A stretch of DNA of 64,000 nucleotides from contig CM062209.1 of the NCBI GenBank assembly GCA_031216445.1, positions 27,271,501 to 27,335,500 of the forward strand. Direction: 5' to 3'. Shown piece after piece: positions 1 through 13,845 of this stretch. How positions within the stretch are numbered: position 1 is the first letter of the stretch; each line of letters opens with the position of its first letter. The stretch comes from Lateolabrax maculatus. Lineage: Eukaryota > Chordata > Actinopteri > Acropomatiformes > Lateolabracidae. The notes beneath the pieces are model-generated. The model searched no databases. It saw nothing but the letters and a program-made list of their open reading frames with translations, and was not told the DNA's origin. Made by a program: the position numbers and the translations under genes.

Positions 1-612
1 TCTGTAAGATATACACTTCAAAAGAATGTACACTCAACAGCCCTTAACCCTACCTTTAACAATAACTGGTAAACAATTATCGGTTTAGTCTATAATATGT
101 CAGAAAATGGTAAAATATGCCTGTCACAACTTCTGACCCTTTTAGACCTGTTTTTTCTGTTCAACCAACAGTCCACAACCCAAAGATATTCAATTTATAA
201 TAAAGAGGAAAGCAGCAAATCTTCATATTAGAGAATGTTGGGCAATTTTACTAAATAAATGGCTAAAGTGATGGATGAAATGGATTTTGCCAAATCCAAT
301 AACCTACTAATCTGTTCAGCGCTGCTGGCATCAAATGTCTGGTCCGATTCATGATCTTGTTTATTTATTCTGAAATCAAATTGTTCCCCATTCAAACTGG
401 TGCCAATTTTAAACCGTCATTGAGGCAAGTTCCTCTACGGCTGCTTGTGTTCAGACATTAAATATTTGAGAACCCCCCCCCCACACACACACACACACAT
501 GCACACACACACACACACACACACAAAAAGAATGCTTTCATAATATTTGACAGAGGTACCCTTACTCACCTTTTCCAGAGCCTTGGTTCATAAGATGATT
601 TTTCCTCTGTAG
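1..612. other. gbf1 intron (3' part) before the first visible exon
   Basis: This non-coding stretch ends in a pyrimidine-rich acceptor (tttttcctctgtag) directly before the first recognisable gbf1 exon, so it is the 3' part of a gbf1 intron. I see no other gene in it. It carries a C run and CA tract at 473-525. The upstream gbf1 exons, including most of the Sec7 domain, lie outside the window. Confidence 0.8.
473..525. repeat. C-run plus (CA)n microsatellite
   Basis: Ten C residues run into an interrupted CA dinucleotide array (one ATG interruption). It is intronic, about 90 bp upstream of the first visible gbf1 exon. Confidence 0.95.
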
Positions 613-2086
613 GAATGAGGAGATTGTGATGCCAGATGAGCAGATAGGGTTGGTGAAGGAGAACTACGTATGGAGTCTGTTGCTACACCGCGGCGCCACA
701 CCTGAGGGCGTTTTCCTCTACCTGCCACCTGGCAGCTATGACCATGACTTGTTCACCATGACCTGGGGTCCCACCATTGCTGCCCTTTCCTACGTCTTTG
801 ACAAGAGCCTGGATGACAACATCATCCAAAAGGCCATCACTGGCTTCAGGTACACAATTTCAAAATACTCAGCAGCTCAGGTGGTGGAACAGGGAGATAC
901 TTTGAAAAAGGATTGAAGTGTGCTGCCACACATCGTCTTCTACGATTTGTCAGTCGTCCCTTAATTTCCCTACCCACTGGAGTTGTTTGTAGTTGTAGTT
1001 ATTTTATACAGTCACAGGCCACTTAAGCTCACCTTTCTGCCCACAGTATCTGCTTTGATCAGTGTGCCGTTGGTCAGCTCAAGATGCATTTGCTTTGGAC
1101 AAGTCATTGTTCTCAGCTTCTAGTTTTTGAAATGAAAAAAGTGGAAACATTGTCACATTTCTACTTAAGCATCCAACAAAATCTATGTAGTTGTTAAAAG
1201 ATGCAGCATTTTATATCCACAATGGCTGGTTGGAATATTTCAGGAGTTTCTTAAGGGGCCGAGTTGTCATAATTCAAACCACTTTCCATAGTTTGATGAT
1301 TGTTCTGAGAACTGAGCTTCTGAGATTAAGGTTGGATGAAATGGAGTGAAATGCATCTATCCATATTCAACAGTGGACCAGACCTTTATCACTGAAATCC
1401 TAAAGAATACAATATGTTTTTAGGGGTTTTGTGAGGGTTTTAAGGTACATAGTCATATGTGTTTCTGTTTTTTCAGGAAATGTGCAATGATAGCAGCTCA
1501 CTATGGCTTCAGTGATGTTTTCGACAATTTGATCATCTCCCTCTGCAAGTTCACCACCTTGAGCAGTGAGGTGAGGACCTTTCAGAAAAAGTCTACAGCA
1601 TCTTGTTGTACTAAAGGGGCCAGGTTTGTCCTACCAATATAGAGTGTGGATATCAAACTTTTTCCGCACATCTGAACATATTGCAATAAAATGTTATTAT
1701 TCACACAAACTAAAAGACAGGATCGTATTCTGAACTTCAAAAACACACATTAGTAAATTGTTTACTGCCCAAGGTTATAATATTTAAGGGATTTGAGTAG
1801 AATTTCAGTGTAATGTTTTGAAAATCTGATCATGGTGACATATGGTGGATGTCTTTAATTTGATTTGGTTTATTGTAGCATTTATCAATCCCGCACTTAC
1901 TTAATGTGGCCCAAAAAACTGATGAGACTTTGAAAAAGCAAGGTATACTGTAGTTAAAAAAAAAAGCCATCATCAAACCCCCTACTTCCCTAAACCCAAT
2001 CCCTAGGTGAGTGGAGCTCAAACAATTATCACAACACAATATACTGTAGAGATTTACAACACAGCAACAGCGATAACAAAAAAGGC

Positions 2087-2182
<96 letters not shown>

Positions 2183-5100
2183 ATATAACTCCACATTTAC
2201 ATGCATGCACACTATTATACAACAACAAATGACACTGTAGGTGGATATTCAGATCATCACACATTTTATTGACATCAAACGTGCAAGATCAGTAAATATT
2301 TTTTGGAACCTTTGCTTGTGCCAAGCAGACACATGTGAGGTGATATCGGAATCTAAAGTGAGTGCAAAAATATACTGTATTGATTACAGGGTTCCAAGAA
2401 CACACACTGCAAGGCCACAAAATATGAAAAAAAAGAAAAGTATGTTGTAAGAGCATTTATGAACAGAAATAGGACAATTCCCTTATACCAAGATCATGTT
2501 TCATTTCTTTTTTTCATATTTTGTTATAGTGAAATAGAATAATCTCAATAAATGGCAAAAGAAAATGTTAAATTGTAAATTTAATTTGTCAATAATGAAT
2601 TAATCAGTATTTTATAAAATGTTGCTTGTAATAAGGATCAGTGTTTCATGCATTTTTTTTATTCAGTTGACCATTTCTAAACTGCTGGAGCAACCTTTCT
2701 AAAGTGGCACTCGCCTTCTGAAGCTGAAAATAGGCGAGTGCCATTGTTGAAAAGTTACAGTGCTTGACATATGCAGCCTGATAATGGCAGTAAAGACTTT
2801 TTATGTGAGAGCCAGTTCTAATCGTGATAATGTGCAGGCTATGAAACAAAATCTCCATCCTGAGACAATAAAGACTATCTGTTTATCTAACACCTACTGT
2901 AAATTAATTAAAGTAATGGTGTGGTGTATGTAAACAAAACTAAAACGGCCAAAATGGTATTAGTGAAGACATATAAATACTAGCCTGGGAACCAGACGAA
3001 TCTGCAAGCTCATGTTTCATTTGCTCTGGCAGATACGTCTGGCCCCTCTCCCATTCAAACTGACTTCTCTGCTGTTTTATCGGGCTAACCAATCACAAGC
3101 ATTTATCAAGTATGAGGCGAGTTGAATACAATGACTGACAGAGACGAGGTATCTTTTTAAATATCCAAGATGGCGCTGACGAAACGAAACGTTCCCTGGC
3201 CAGCTACAGTGGAAGTATTAAACGGACTGGACGGTAAATTTTCTCTAAAAGAAAAACAAACAACTTTAACATAAACTTTATGTTGATGAGAAATATGTGT
3301 TTGCTGAACTTCTGACAGGACGTAACGTCCGACAGGACGGCATTTCGTTGCTCTGATTGGTTGTCTCTGCCCGTCAAAATCAAAATGAACTGACAGGTTA
3401 CAGACTAATACGCATTTTGGAATTAGTCTGGCAATGCCAGGCTATATAAATACAGTAACTGTGGCTGAATGTCTGTTGACTGAGTGCTGGTGTGTTCTCT
3501 CTCCCTGCAGTCTGTGGAAAACCTTCCTACAGTGTTTGGCAGCAACAGTAAGGCACAAACAGCAGCCAAGACAGTGTTTGACCTCGCCCATCGGCACGGC
3601 AACATCCTGAGGGAGGGCTGGAAGAACATAATGGACTCCATGCTGCAGCTGTTCAGAGCTGAGCTGCTGCCCAAAGCCATGGTCGAGGTCAGGACTCCAT
3701 TTCTGAACTCTAAACACTCTTTTCCATTGTGTCAGTGATTGGATGATGTCTGCTTTCTGATAAGGTTATAGTTTCTGTTTGAATGAAAGAGATTGCATTC
3801 GACATGTTCTGCTGCCACCTAATGTCCAGTGCTTGTTGCCTCAGGTGGAGGATTTTGTGGAGCCAAATGGGAAAATCTCTATTCAAAGAGAAGAAACACC
3901 TTCTAATCGGTATGCACAGATCTCATCTACCATCTGTTGATGTATTCTGTTGAAGTAATCTTTAATTCCTTGAAGAACAGACTAGGGATTTTCTATAATA
4001 CTTTCTTCTTCTACTTTCTATAATAAGGAGACATTTTTTTCATAAAAGAATACTGACTAAGGGGGCCAAAAGTAAACAAAAAAAATCTATAAATATTTCT
4101 CCCCCGTTGCTTGTCAGTGGTGAGTCGGCCGTGTTAAGTTTTGTCAACTGGTTGACGTTGAGTGGAGCGGAGCAGTCAGGACTCAGAGGACCGTCCACGG
4201 AAAACCAGGAGGCCAAGCAGGCCGCTATCCTCTGCATAAAGGTGAAGTTATCATTTATGATGTATAATAAAACATTCATCTCTTCTATCAGGATATTCAC
4301 ATTGTAACAGTTAAAATGTAAAAGTATTAAAATTCTGTAGATAGTTATTAGAGGTGTTTCCAGTGTGTTTCACAGGTTTCTTGGTACATGATCACTCGTA
4401 GATTAATGCAGAATAGTGTTTGTTGTACAGCCAGGTTCCTACTGCTTTACTAAACACTACAAAACTAGAAATAATTTTTTTCACTATTAATCTCTTGGTC
4501 TGTATTTATTAGTCAGTCCATAAATATTTTCAACGCTTCTGGCTAAAGCCCGAAATACCCTCAACTGATGATTGTATATAGATGATGTTTAGTATCTTTA
4601 TGATAGAAAAAATGACTTTCTGCACAAGACTGCCAACTGGATAAGTCAGTTATTTCCAGGAAACGTCTGTAGGAAATGATTAGGAATTCAGAGACCCATA
4701 AATTAAAACGATACCTTATATTTTTACATTTGTCCTTTCTTTCATGCAAATAAAAGCATGGATTGTGAAGGCTTTTGTGGTTTGCTTTAATGACTGTATT
4801 ATTTGTATAATGTCTTGTCTTATCCACATCTAACTAAAAAGAAAATTTAAAAAGAACTTACATCAACTGTCAGAACTGGAACAGCTTTACTTTAAGGTCT
4901 TTCTTGCTTTGTATAGTGTATGTTAAACCACTCTAGAACCATTGTGGTTTCCCATCACCCATTCAAATACTGTTCCCTCTATAAAATGTGTTGGCATCAC
5001 TGAGTTTTCTTTTTCTCTCTTTCTAGCAATGTGACCCAGAAAAGCTGATAACAGAGAGTAAATTCCTACAGCTGGAGTCTCTACAGGAGCTAATGAAGGT

Positions 5101-8100
5101 TATTATTTATTTTATGTTTATAATTTATATTATACAATATTTTATAACTTATTATTAACTGCCTGGGTAGAAGTATTTGCTCAAGGACTTGTATTCTAGT
5201 TTGGATAAATGTATCTAAAAAAAAAAAGGCATTTACATCAATCATAAAGTCATAGAGACAACACAACAAGCAAACAAAGTTGATTTTTCACCTTAGGCTC
5301 TGATATCAGTAACCCCAGATGAAGAGACTTATGATGAAGAGGATGCTGCCTTCTGCTTGGAGATGTTGCTCCGAATCATTCTGGAGAACCGGTAAGAATG
5401 AGAATCCGCCAGCAATGCTTTACAGCACAGTCATTTGTGTTGCCTATTCATTTTTAACACAGCAGACATGTCTTCCTCTGTTTGTGTGTAGAGACCGCGT
5501 GTCATGTGTGTGGCAGACGGTGCGCGACCACCTTTGCCACCTATGCGTCCACGCCAATGAGAACTGCTTCCTGGTGGAGAGGGCTGTGGTGGGACTCCTT
5601 CGACTCGCAATCCGCCTGCTGCGACGAGAGGACATTAGCTCTCAGGTACACCAAACACACACTCACTGACATGTCTGGACACAAACACTGCAGCACAGTT
5701 GATACGATGTTACAGGCTGAGATAATCGTCTTTGGTCGGAAGACTTAAATCAAAACAGCTGATTGGTGTTGGTCCACAGCCATGTGTCTTGTTGATGTCC
5801 TTGACCAGCACACTGACTTTTTTAAAGTTATGGTATACTTTAAATCTGTATTTTGAGTATAAATCACTCAGCCTCTGTAGCTGAGTTTGTGGAATATAGT
5901 CTGTTTTTGATTGACAATTGTTGCAGTGGATTTTATCTATATGCTTATCATTTTCCAAACATATTTATGTCAGAATACTGCTGAATACACCGCTTCCATT
6001 TCAATCCTCATGCCCAGCCTTATTGAGCAAGCATGTGCTTTGATTTGTGCCCACCTCCTACTCTTATGTTCTGTCCACTCATTGGGGAACCTGACATTCA
6101 ATAAAATGAAGCATGATGTTCAATATGCTAGGCAAGATATAGTACGAACTTTACAAAGCCAATCTTCCAAATCTACATAAGTGTTTGATCAATAAGCTGG
6201 GTGACATGTTCCTTCATTGCCATGAACACACACACAGTATTTTGACTCTCACATACACTGTCCTGCAGCCAGATACTCACTAGCGTACCAAAGAGAGGAA
6301 GACTAGTTTTGGTTCTTTGATGGGATTTATTTACAGTAAAACAAATCCAACTGAATCAAACACATGTCTCACCAGGGTCACTTGCTAATCTTACATTCAG
6401 TCATGTAAGTCAGGTAGGGATAGGGATGAGGCATGTTATGTTAACTGTGATGACCTATAGTGTAACATAGTAAGCCTTTCAAAGGTAGTACCTCTTGCAC
6501 TGGATTGCACTAGATGTTACAGGTGTTGATGTGTTTTGTCCACTCTACTTTTCCAATTGGAACACTGTCAGAACACTAATATAATGAAAACTCCTCCATT
6601 GTGTCTAAACAAAGACTTTGTAAGATGTATACCGATAAGCAGGTAATTTAATGCTGACCTGACCTCATATTAGGAGGGTGGCCTACATTTAAACCCTATG
6701 GTCCAAAATCAGCTTTACATCTAAACGTTGTTTTTGTGTTTGGTTTATGTTTGTTTGTATGAAAAAAAAACAGGACTCTTAATACAACATAAAATCAAGT
6801 TCACTGAATGCTTTTGGTTATGCTTAAACTGTTCATGACATTAAAGGGAGGATCCACATTTTCCTGTTAGTGGATATTTTAAATCACTCTAACCTATCCT
6901 TGCAAATTATTAGAATATTTAGTATGCATTTTCATGTCAAGATGTGTCAATACAAATCTAGCCATTATATAAACATCTTTCTCTTTTTTACATATGTATT
7001 TAGGACTGATTTATTAAAATACATTTTCACTTAGGGGATTATTTGTAATGTTTGTGACCATGACTGTGAGCCTTGAAATATACTGAGTAATGAAGGGAAA
7101 AAAATAGGGAATGTTAATAAAATGTTTGAATGTGATGTGATGCTGAAACTAAATTATTCACTACTTCAGAAAAATATAAACAAACCAGGAGAAGAGAACA
7201 TTTTAGGTCAAACAAGCACTCCAGTTCTGTTGTACACAAATCAGTACTTTTATATTAACCATGGAGAGAAAGATCAAAGCAAAACTGAAATGTGTATCCT
7301 CCAGATGAGGTCATGACACCATAACTACACTACTCTGTTTTTTTTTTTTTGCCTTTTCAAATGTGTTTGAGTACATTATTTTGTTAAAATCTACTTAAGT
7401 GAAGGTAGAATTGACAAATGTACAATGTGCTTAAAAGATGCATTAAAGTCAACACATCACACTTATATTCCATCCCTGATCTTCTGTCTCCTGGTGCACC
7501 CACAGGTTCTCCTCTCCCTACGTCTCCTGCTGATGATGAAACCCCATGTCCTGTCCCGAGTCAGCAGGGAGGTGGCCTATGGCCTTCATGAGCTGCTGAA
7601 GACTAATGCAGCCAACATCCACTGTACAAACGACTGGTACACCCTCTTCTCCCTGCTGGAGTGCATCGGAGCTGGAGTGAAACCTCCTGCCTCTTTCCAG
7701 CTCGCTTCCCCCACTACTGACAACGACACAGGTTCGTTACTTTTCTCAGCATCTTGACTTTGCGTCTGAGGGTGGCAACATCGGTGGATTTTACACTGAT
7801 GAACGCACATTTAACCCAGCCCCCATTACACAGGCTCTGACACCACTGGTTAAAATTAAGGCTCTAAAATAAAGCAAATGGGCATTAATAGGGTTGCTTA
7901 TACAACTTAATGTGTTTAAAAAGTTGAGGTTACTCAGGATAATCAACAAACCTCTGACTGCAAATATTTTTGAGATCGAATACAGTGAGGTCTTTAGATA
8001 ATTTATAGTAACATTTCTCTATTTGTAGTTTTAGCAACTTTGGTGAAGTTGAACAGTTTATATTTGGCTACTCCAAGCCAAACAGATTAAAGATTCACTC

Positions 8101-11100
8101 TTTGCCCACACAAATTGTATTCCTAGCACTGTAGGGAAGATAATAAAATTGACAAAAAACAGATGAATATATTAAATGAGATGTAGGAAAAATCCATAAC
8201 CTTTTTGAAGAGACTTTCCTTTTGGTGTCTGGTGAAAGTGTGAGGGGGTTGGGGCTTTTGTGTTGGGGGAACTTGGACCCATGACAATTCTATTTTTTTA
8301 AATCCTGATTGGAAAAACACAGGACTGTTAAGTTTATGTTGAAGTCAGTTTTTGATGCACTGAGCGACACAAACCAAGTTCCATGCACCTGCTGTAGAGG
8401 AAAGGTCTCAGCACCAGATCAGAAGCAGGAAAACATGTTTGTAGTAATTAAATACAAACTCTATATCATCATGATATTAAAATACAGAATCTTTTCTCTT
8501 AAACACTTTCTTGTTTGATCCTTACTCTTTGTCACAAATGTGTTAATATGGTGCAATTCCTTTGGGCTGTTTGAGTTTACAATTAGGCGCTGGTCATCCT
8601 TTAAAGCAGTTCAAAGCAAAATACCACCTTGTGTTTGCAAAAGGCTTTTTATTTATTATGTTTTTATATTATTTATTATTAAGGTTTTTATTGGATTTTA
8701 AAAATACCTTTAAATTGTAAAAGGAGCAGATTGCTTTAAACTGATTGTCCCCAAAGTTGTTTGATGTAAAAAGACACTGTCCACTGTAGTTTCCAGTAAA
8801 CGTGTTCTTATGATCAACTCAAAAAATCGTCTGTTTATAGAAAGTTGGGGGAAAGCTAACCCAAAATACTGTTGGTTATTCACCAAACAAAAACTAGTTG
8901 AAGAATAATTTAAATGCAAGTGGCATTTTTGAAAAAGCGCTTTTGACCCAGATTGTTTTCTAATATTTAAAGTAAACAGTGATTCATAATGAGCCATAGT
9001 TATACACAACAGTCAAGCATTTAAACAATGGCAGAACATGAATGAAAATATATGTCTGCTTTGTGTCTCTAGGAGCCCAGTCAGATAGCGAGCTGCCTTC
9101 TCATCATCCTAGTGAAGTGAGTTTAGACCGTGGCTACACGTCTGACTCAGAGGTCTACACTGAGCACAGCAAGACCAGGATCCCTCGCTCAACCACGGAC
9201 GTAGATGTAGCAAGCAGTGGATGGCTTGTGGTCAGCACGCACACACACTCTTACAAACACACACAGACTGTTCATCATCACTGTTCATCTTACCTGCACA
9301 ATGAGCGGCGAGATATACTGTGCATTGTAAATGCCCAGTCATTGAAACAGTGTCACATATAAACCAATTTGGTATTCACATTAAGAATACATTTTATTCC
9401 TGTAGAACCTTTGAGAATAGAGTCAAAAGTCACATGAATTGAATGATGGTCAGATTCTGATGCATATTTTGTATTCCTGTGATTTGTATCCTTTCCCAGG
9501 TTGGGAAAGATGACCTGGAGATAAGTAAGACCCCTCTAGTAAGCTCTAAAGTTCAGCTGAATCACCCACTAGTCAACCAGTACAGTTTGACGCTGGGTCA
9601 GGACCTGGGCCAGCACGACACCAAGTCCCTCATCAAATGTGTGGAAACTCTGTCTTTCATCGTCCGTGATGCTGCCCACGTCACCCCGGACAACTTTGAG
9701 CTGTGTGTTAGAGCTATACGAGTGTTTGTGGAGGCCAGCCTCAATGGAGGTGAGACACTGAAATTAATTTTAGGTTTCATAAGAGCTATTTAAAAGAGTA
9801 GATCTAGTAAGTACTGAAGGGAGTAAGATGGAGTGAAAAGATGCCAAACAGACCAAAACGGTTACATGAAAATGAGTACGAATACTGAAGCTGTAATCAC
9901 ATCAATTACTTCTCCATTCAGTGCACATTTCTGCTTACCTAATTATAGGGATACTCCAGTGATAAAGTGTTGCACTTCCAAAAAAGTTGGGGGATTTGTG
10001 AGAGTCAGCAGAGGCAGAGACTCCCTGATTTGCAATGTGGACTTTCTATTGAACTTTGTAGTCTCCAAGTTTGCCCTAGTTATTTCAGGCCAGACAACCG
10101 CTTGAGAAAGACTGTTCTCTGAAGGAAATGTTATAGTAGCAGCGTGTAGAAACTTTTGAGTGATTCGATGTCTATTTAACTTGTCAACTCCACAGTGACA
10201 GATACACACCAGAGATATACATGTTAACAATAGTTTTTAATACCAACCATGTGCTTGTCTTCAGTCTGTTTTGTTTTTTGCCCACCTTCATGTTTCCACC
10301 TCAGTGTCCTGCCCTACATTTTTCTCCCTCTTCTTCTTCCTCTCTTTATCCTCCTTGTCATCTGCCTCTTCTTCCCCTTTTTCCATTCATACCTCCTTGC
10401 GCTGTTTGTGATCTACAGTAAGACAGGGATTATGGTTGAGAAATGGCAGTAGTGCACTTGTGCTTTGGCATAGCTGATGGCCTATTCATTTTCTCCCAGT
10501 GCTTCAGGCCACTGGATACATGCTGTCAACAGAGCTTTACACAGACGAACAAAGGCGATGGGTCGATCAAAGCACTGGGCTGAGGATGGTGCTAATCTGT
10601 ATGATATACTAATAGAAAGTCCAAAACCTTCTATAACTATTGAGCTTTTGTGGTCTGACTTCATATCTTTTTGTTAAAGGTGGCTTCCATAAATGGAGCG
10701 TTTTGGAAATGGCCCATAGCTTTGTGGTTGTTTTGACAATCAGGCTGTGGTGTAATTAGTTCATGAGATCAAGCTTGTTTGGCATGATAATGGACCATAC
10801 CATTTAACACAGGGGCGTGGGCAACGGCTGCATGTCAGTAAAGATGGAGCGAGGTGAACGTATTTTGTTTGATGTTTGTCATTAACTATTACTGCGTCTT
10901 TTTCAGTCTGATTCATACTTGCTACATTTGACAGTTTTTTGCAACAGTCCTGTAGTGGTAATGTAGGTTAAGTGTAATATGGCACAGCAGCACTGTTGGT
11001 AGGTCGAAACAGTTAAACAAAAACAATGTTGACTGAGGTGGGAATTTCCAGGGCCACATTCCCACACCCAACCATACACCTGCTTTCTTGAAGATCTGAA

Positions 11101-13795
11101 AAAGAGAATCACAAGACCAAGACTAAGACTGTGAGGCTGTAATGCTCATGACTCACAGAAAATTAAATTGCTGCATGGATTAAAAAAAAAAGATCAACTA
11201 GGCTATTTGTAGATTAAAGCTGTGTCAAAGATTAAGTCTAAAGAAATGCACAGTGCCACCAGTGCTTTCTATTCTCAATCAACACTCTTTGATGTACTTT
11301 AGAAGTGCTAAAAAAATGTAGATTCTCAAATTCTGCCAGCAGTATGCCATAGTTCCAGCAAATAAATCTAAACTACATGTCAATCTAGTTTTAGATCCTG
11401 ATAAAGACACATTTTTTTTTGTTTTAAAAAATAATAATAATTTGCTTCTTCAGGTTACCGCAACCACGACAAGAAGAAGAGCCACAAGTACGACTCCTCC
11501 AAGTCTCGGATGAGGAAGAAGGTGGGGGGAAGGGAGAAGGAGGGTGGAGGTGGCACAAGGAGAGGTGGCAGCCGGGTGTCCAGCCAGCGCCCATCACGTT
11601 CCCACAGTGACGACGAAGAGGACGAGAGTGTCCCGGCCAGCTACCACACGGTGTCATTACAGGTTAGTCAGGACGTAAGTACAGCAGCACTCTTTACCCT
11701 TCTACCTTTATGATGAGTTGAGCCCAGTTATCCTTAAAGCATCTTGTTTCATCCACAAATGTTTCTTATTCACTCATTTAAAGTGACATAACCCTCCCCC
11801 TCCGTCTTTTCAGCGGCTGGGTAAACTGTTTAGGATTTAGGATAGGATAAGGTGATTGTGGCATCAAGATGGCTTTGGCTCCCAAAGGGACATTTAGGAC
11901 AGGTGTAACTTTATATGATGGCTATAATGAAAGTGTTCCATAATGAAGCTTCTTCTACAGCTGTCATGTGGAACAAAGTAGCATTTACAATCATGTCAAT
12001 GTTTGAGCAGAACATTACGCCCCTCCTGATAGCATCCCAGTTGATATGTGTTTTTGGTGTGGTGATAGCTCGGGCGGGAGGTAATGCCATTTGTATTTTT
12101 ATCCTATTGTAGTTGAGGTTCCAAAAAAACAAATTGTCCCATCAGCTGATAATAATTGTCACACAAAGCATATTACCAGTGATATACCTGGCATCAAACA
12201 TAACTTTACTTTTTTTTTTTCCACGTCAGAGTTGTTTTTTTCGTCTTTATGCTACGCTAGGCTAACCATCCTGCCTCTAGTTTTGTATTTAAACGCATAG
12301 ACATTAGAGTAGTATCAATCATCTTATCTCACTCTCTGTAATAAAGCAAATAAGTGTATTTCCCAAAACGTGTAACTGTTCCTTAATGTTGGAGTCACTG
12401 TTACAGTTTTGATGCTCACTCGCAAAACAGTCTGCTCCTTATTATTTCGTCTGGCCTTCTGGGCAAAGAGTTGCAATGAGTTTCAACTTGACATTCGATT
12501 CAGTGAAAAAGAAAATTGGCATGAGAGCTACATGCTAGTATCCTCATTTCTTGGTTGGCATCAGGAAAAAAGAATATTACACCAGTGTAATCATATAGTT
12601 TGTGTTGTAAGGGAACATGACAGTGCAGTGAATCTTTTGTTTCCCCTTTCTACTCAAACACACACAGACAAAGCTTCAGCGCTCCTTCTTATACTGTGCT
12701 ACCTGGTTGTGTTCACTATTAGCATTAAATATCCTCTGTATGTCTTCCTGTGGTGTAAACGAAACATGTCCTCTCATCACTCTCTTTTCTTCGTGGTTAA
12801 CTAACATGGATTTAAAGTATTCATTAAGACACAATCAACTTTTTAAAAGAGTGCTGTTTTCTAGCTATATGTTTGTCATGGCATTGTAAGAAGTATAAAG
12901 TCGTAGATTTGTTTGTCAACAGCCTACAGTTAAATAATTGAATGTCTATAATATACAGTGTAATGGCCTGTTACCTGATTGTATAAAATAGTTTGAAGAC
13001 ACAGATAAAATGGACTTCTAATAGTAATTGACTCCATGCTTGTTTCTAGTAGTAAATTATTAAATATATTATCTTACATATCCAGCATTCACTTGGCTTC
13101 ACTAGTCACTATGTCATCATTCCACACTTGACATTTAGTCTTAAACTGTAGATGTAAACCATACATCCTGTTATTGTTAACACTGGTGTTGTTGTTTGCG
13201 TGTGACGGTGCAGCTGTTAGACCTGATGCACACACTGCACACCCGGGCTGCCAGCATCTACAGCTCCTGGGCAGAGGAGCAGCGCCATCTGGAGGCTGCA
13301 GGCAGGAAGATCGAAGCCGACTCCCAGACTCTATGGACTAGCTGCTGGTGCCCGCTGCTGCAAGGTAGGCCAGGAGAGATGAAAACACGCTTATTTGCCT
13401 GATTAGCTTCAGCATCTATACCACTGTTAACGCTGACTCTTCTGAGTTCATCCCAGGTTGAATCTCCACTAAAGGCTCATGTCTGTTATATGGTTTCCCA
13501 CTCCAGGCATTGCTTGGCTGTGCTGTGATGCCAGACGACAGGTTCGTATGCAGGCCCTCACCTACCTTCAGAGGGCACTGCTGGTCCACGATTTGCAGAC
13601 ACTTGACGCAACTGAGTGGGAATCCTGCTTCAATAAGGTAAGAAAGCAGAGGAGAAGCTTCATGTCTGTGCTTACTATTAAATCCTCTAGCTGCTCTTAT
13701 ATTATACATAAAGGGTTGGTGAAGTTTGCCAAAGAGGTTGGATATTATTATCCATATCGTTCAATCTCCTGCATTCCCTTTTCTCACTCTATTTG

Positions 13796-13845
<50 letters not shown>

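Noticed and set aside
1830..2264. 144-codon minus-strand frame and 77-codon plus-strand frame rich in Ile/Tyr and Lys
   Set aside because: Both are translations of the poly(A)/(TA)n tract; no protein signal outside the repeat.
11867..12132. Overlapping open frames on both strands in a gbf1 intron
   Set aside because: No splice borders in frame with gbf1 and no recognisable motif; probably repeat-derived.
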